Source: Trebouxia sp. TZW2008
Taxonomy: Eukaryota; Chlorophyta; Trebouxiophyceae; Trebouxiales; Trebouxiaceae
Reading direction: 5' to 3'
NCBI GenBank assembly: GCA_002118135.1
Contig: BDIU01000039.1
Location: 1 to 64,000, forward strand
DNA length: 64,000 nt
Shown here: positions 62,162 through 64,000 of the stretch, one piece after another
Layout of the letters: each line of letters opens with the position of its first letter
Numbering within the stretch: the stretch's first letter is position 1
Translations under genes and position numbers: made by a program
The notes under the pieces: model-generated
The model's input: the letters and a program-made list of their open reading frames with translations, nothing else
Told to the model about the DNA's origin: nothing
The model's database searches: none

Positions 62162-64000
62162 ATGAGCGAGGAAGCACTCAAGGAAGCATTCCAGGTCCCT
62201 AGTATATGGGTGGAGAGCCAGGATGACCAAGAAGTTACCTGCCAGGAAGTGGAGAGGGAAGTCAGTTTCCCCACCTCGTTTTGTGCTGGTCAGCTAAGAC
62301 AACAAGTGTTCCCAAGCAAGCAGAAAGTTGTCTATGATCCAATCCTGGTTTGTAGGTGGCTTTGCTATCTCCCTTCATACAAAGAGAAGTCTTGCGCAGC
62401 GGGCATGGGCTTGCCAAGCGCAACCCTGTGGTGCTTCCAAAGCAGGTGTGTTCACCCTGCTGTGTACCGCGCATCCCCAATGTGCTGGTGTTGCATTGAA
62501 ATCCGTCTGGGTGTGACTGTAATACAACCATGGGTCCGCTTTGCAGGTCAATCCTGATGTTCTGAACCTACTGCTTGATTACTGCCGCTTCCACCGAGCG
62601 CCTGGCAGGTCCGACAAGGTCAGTCTGGCCTCTCTGCAGAACATATGGTCATGCTGTCTGATAACAGCTTTCATAGTCTTTGACCAGCTTGTCTTTTGAG
62701 CATGAAGCCTGATCTTTGCACGACAAGTACTGCACAATTTTCTCAGCATGTATGTCAGGCAGAGCTAAACAGGCATTCACTCAGCTGGCTGATGCTACCT
62801 CGCAGCCCATCATACGCTGGCTGCTTTATGATATGTTTCTGGGGTCATTAAATGGCTGTAGCTCGTGCACACAACCTGCATGCTTGCAACAGGAGCGTAA
62901 GCTGTTTGATGAGAAGTTCATCAGGCTGGATACAAGGCGGCTTTGTGAGCTCACAAGCGCTGCTGATGCTCTGGATATGAAGCCACTTGTGGACCTGACC
63001 TCCAGAGCTCTGGCCAGAATGATTGAAGGCAAGAGCGCAGAGGAGATCAGGTCAGCTTAGGCTGCTCTGAATCTCTGCTTTCCTCTACACATGCTTCGTC
63101 TTTAAAAGTCTTGTCGGGCTTGAATGTTGACACAGCTGTGCAGCTCTGTACCTTGCAACACATGCTGATAGCGCGGAATCACAATTGCTTGGAAAGATTA
63201 GCAATTGATCAATCTTCTGTACTCAGGGAGACCTTTCACCTTCCTGACGACTTGACTGAAGAAGAGAAGCTGGAGCCTGTCAAAAATGCCACAGCAGATC
63301 CCAGGATACGCTTGCTGAACAGACTGTATGCCAAGAAGCGCAAGGTATGCCATGCTCATGCCCGCTCCAGTTTTGCAACGTGTATGATATGATGCCACAC
63401 GTCTTACTTGGAGGAGATGCCTTACTGAGAAGCCCTTACGTATGTTGTGCACTGAAAGCCAGATTGCAAGCACACAACTAGAAGCACAGTGCTCGCATCT
63501 GCTGGGTCTTGCTGGGTCTACTGTTTATGTAGAGCTCATGATTGTGACTTTGTTTCATAATATTTTGATGATTAGAAAGCAGTACACTGCTTCTGTGTGC
63601 ACTTGGTAGGGTTGTGGAAACACATTGGCCAGCATGTGTTTACTGATGATCATGCCGACAACTCATTGTACTGAATGAGGCACGGCAGGAGGGCACTGTA
63701 CTTTCAATTGAGTGTGTCGTGTGTTGCAGGAGCTTGCGCACAAGAAGGCTGAAGAGGTAGCGGCAGAAGCAAGGGCTCAAGCAGGCAGTGAGCCTGCTGG
63801 AGACAATAGGCCCTTGGAGGACCTGCTCTCCTTCATAGGGACTGACGCATCTGGGTGAGCCAGCTTGCTTGTTGTGGGGCGTTAACACGCTTTCATGCAC
63901 TGCTTGAACATCTGCATTGCTGCTGCCAGTTTTATGCGGCATGACGCTCAGGACAGCTTTTGCTTCCAAAGCAATCTCGTCAAATTGGTTCCATGGCTTG
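62162..64000 (+). CDS. SKP1-like protein of ASK20/ASK21 type, truncated by window edge
   Basis: Exons in phase: 62162-62260, 62356-62445, 62547-62618, 62893-63050, 63227-63344 and 63730-63854; the gene continues to the right. Residues begin MSEEALKEAFQVPSIWVES, then CQEVEREVALLSPFI and NPDVLNLLLDYCRFHRAPGR (POZ-like fold). Then come KFIRLDTRRLCELTSAADAL and ARMIEGKSAEEIRETFHLPD, the SKP1 helices that hold F-box proteins. The extension after the normal SKP1 end (LTEEEKLEPVKNATADPRIR, RLLNRLYAKKRKELAHKKAEE, then LEDLLSFIG) is specific to the Arabidopsis ASK20/ASK21 subgroup. SKP1 links F-box substrate receptors to CUL1 in SCF ubiquitin ligases; the role of the extended subgroup is not established. 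A possible seventh exon starts at 63930 after a CCAG but is unproven. Confidence 0.9.

Overview
The window is nuclear DNA from a eukaryote, most likely a chlorophyte green alga; a trebouxiophyte would fit, but I cannot fix the genus. The genes carry many spliceosomal GT-AG introns, mostly 80-250 bp. An octotricopeptide-repeat (OPR) organelle RNA-binding protein, a family expanded in chlorophytes, sits beside plant-type versions of Furry, the VAMP7/VAMP72 R-SNARE and an ASK20/21-type SKP1. Base composition is near 50% GC and rich in TGCA/CAGC words. No bacterial operon, CRISPR array, rRNA, tRNA or intact transposon was found. Two N bases lie at 374-375.

Layout. (1) 1-1830: no gene I can support. 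(2) 1831-12065, minus: a multi-exon adenylation/carrier/PQQ-propeller protein of the AASDH (ACSF4-U26) type. (3) 12066-13610: spacer with weak exon-like pieces. (4) 13611-16069, minus: OPR/RAP-type protein, resolved as three exons. (5) 16629-39851, minus: a very large Furry/Mor2/Tao3-type HEAT/ARM scaffold gene of about 23 kb. (6) 40260-43518, plus: LisH-domain, glutamine-rich protein with an NPAT-like N terminus, six exons. (7) 44194-45144, minus: TMEM128-family membrane protein, five small exons, with a perfect 22-bp-stem hairpin in intron 4. (8) 46564-48887, plus: secreted fasciclin (FAS1) protein, five exons. (9) 49688-51295, minus: longin R-SNARE, five exons. (10) 51709-54200, minus: coiled-coil protein. 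(11) 54481-57713, plus: mitochondrial ATP synthase beta subunit, twelve exons. (12) 58676-60041, minus: unrecognised gene. (13) 60739-61547, minus: BCL7-domain protein, four exons. (14) 62162 to the right edge, plus: SKP1-like protein, truncated by the window.

The genes are a eukaryotic housekeeping mixture (respiration, vesicle fusion, morphogenesis scaffold, chromatin, ubiquitin ligation, organelle RNA metabolism) with no shared pathway. Four pairs are divergent and may share promoters: Furry/LisH, TMEM128/FAS1, coiled-coil/ATP2 and BCL7/SKP1.

The most unusual signal is inside the Furry gene. Many of its exons have partial, diverged copies ('exon echoes') about 100-240 bp away in a neighbouring intron. 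Some keep the reading frame and a splice donor, others carry stops. An AT-rich island in one Furry intron (about 20373-20600) looks like foreign, possibly organellar, DNA. Exon boundaries given here were worked out by hand from splice consensus and reading-phase agreement; none is supported by transcript data.
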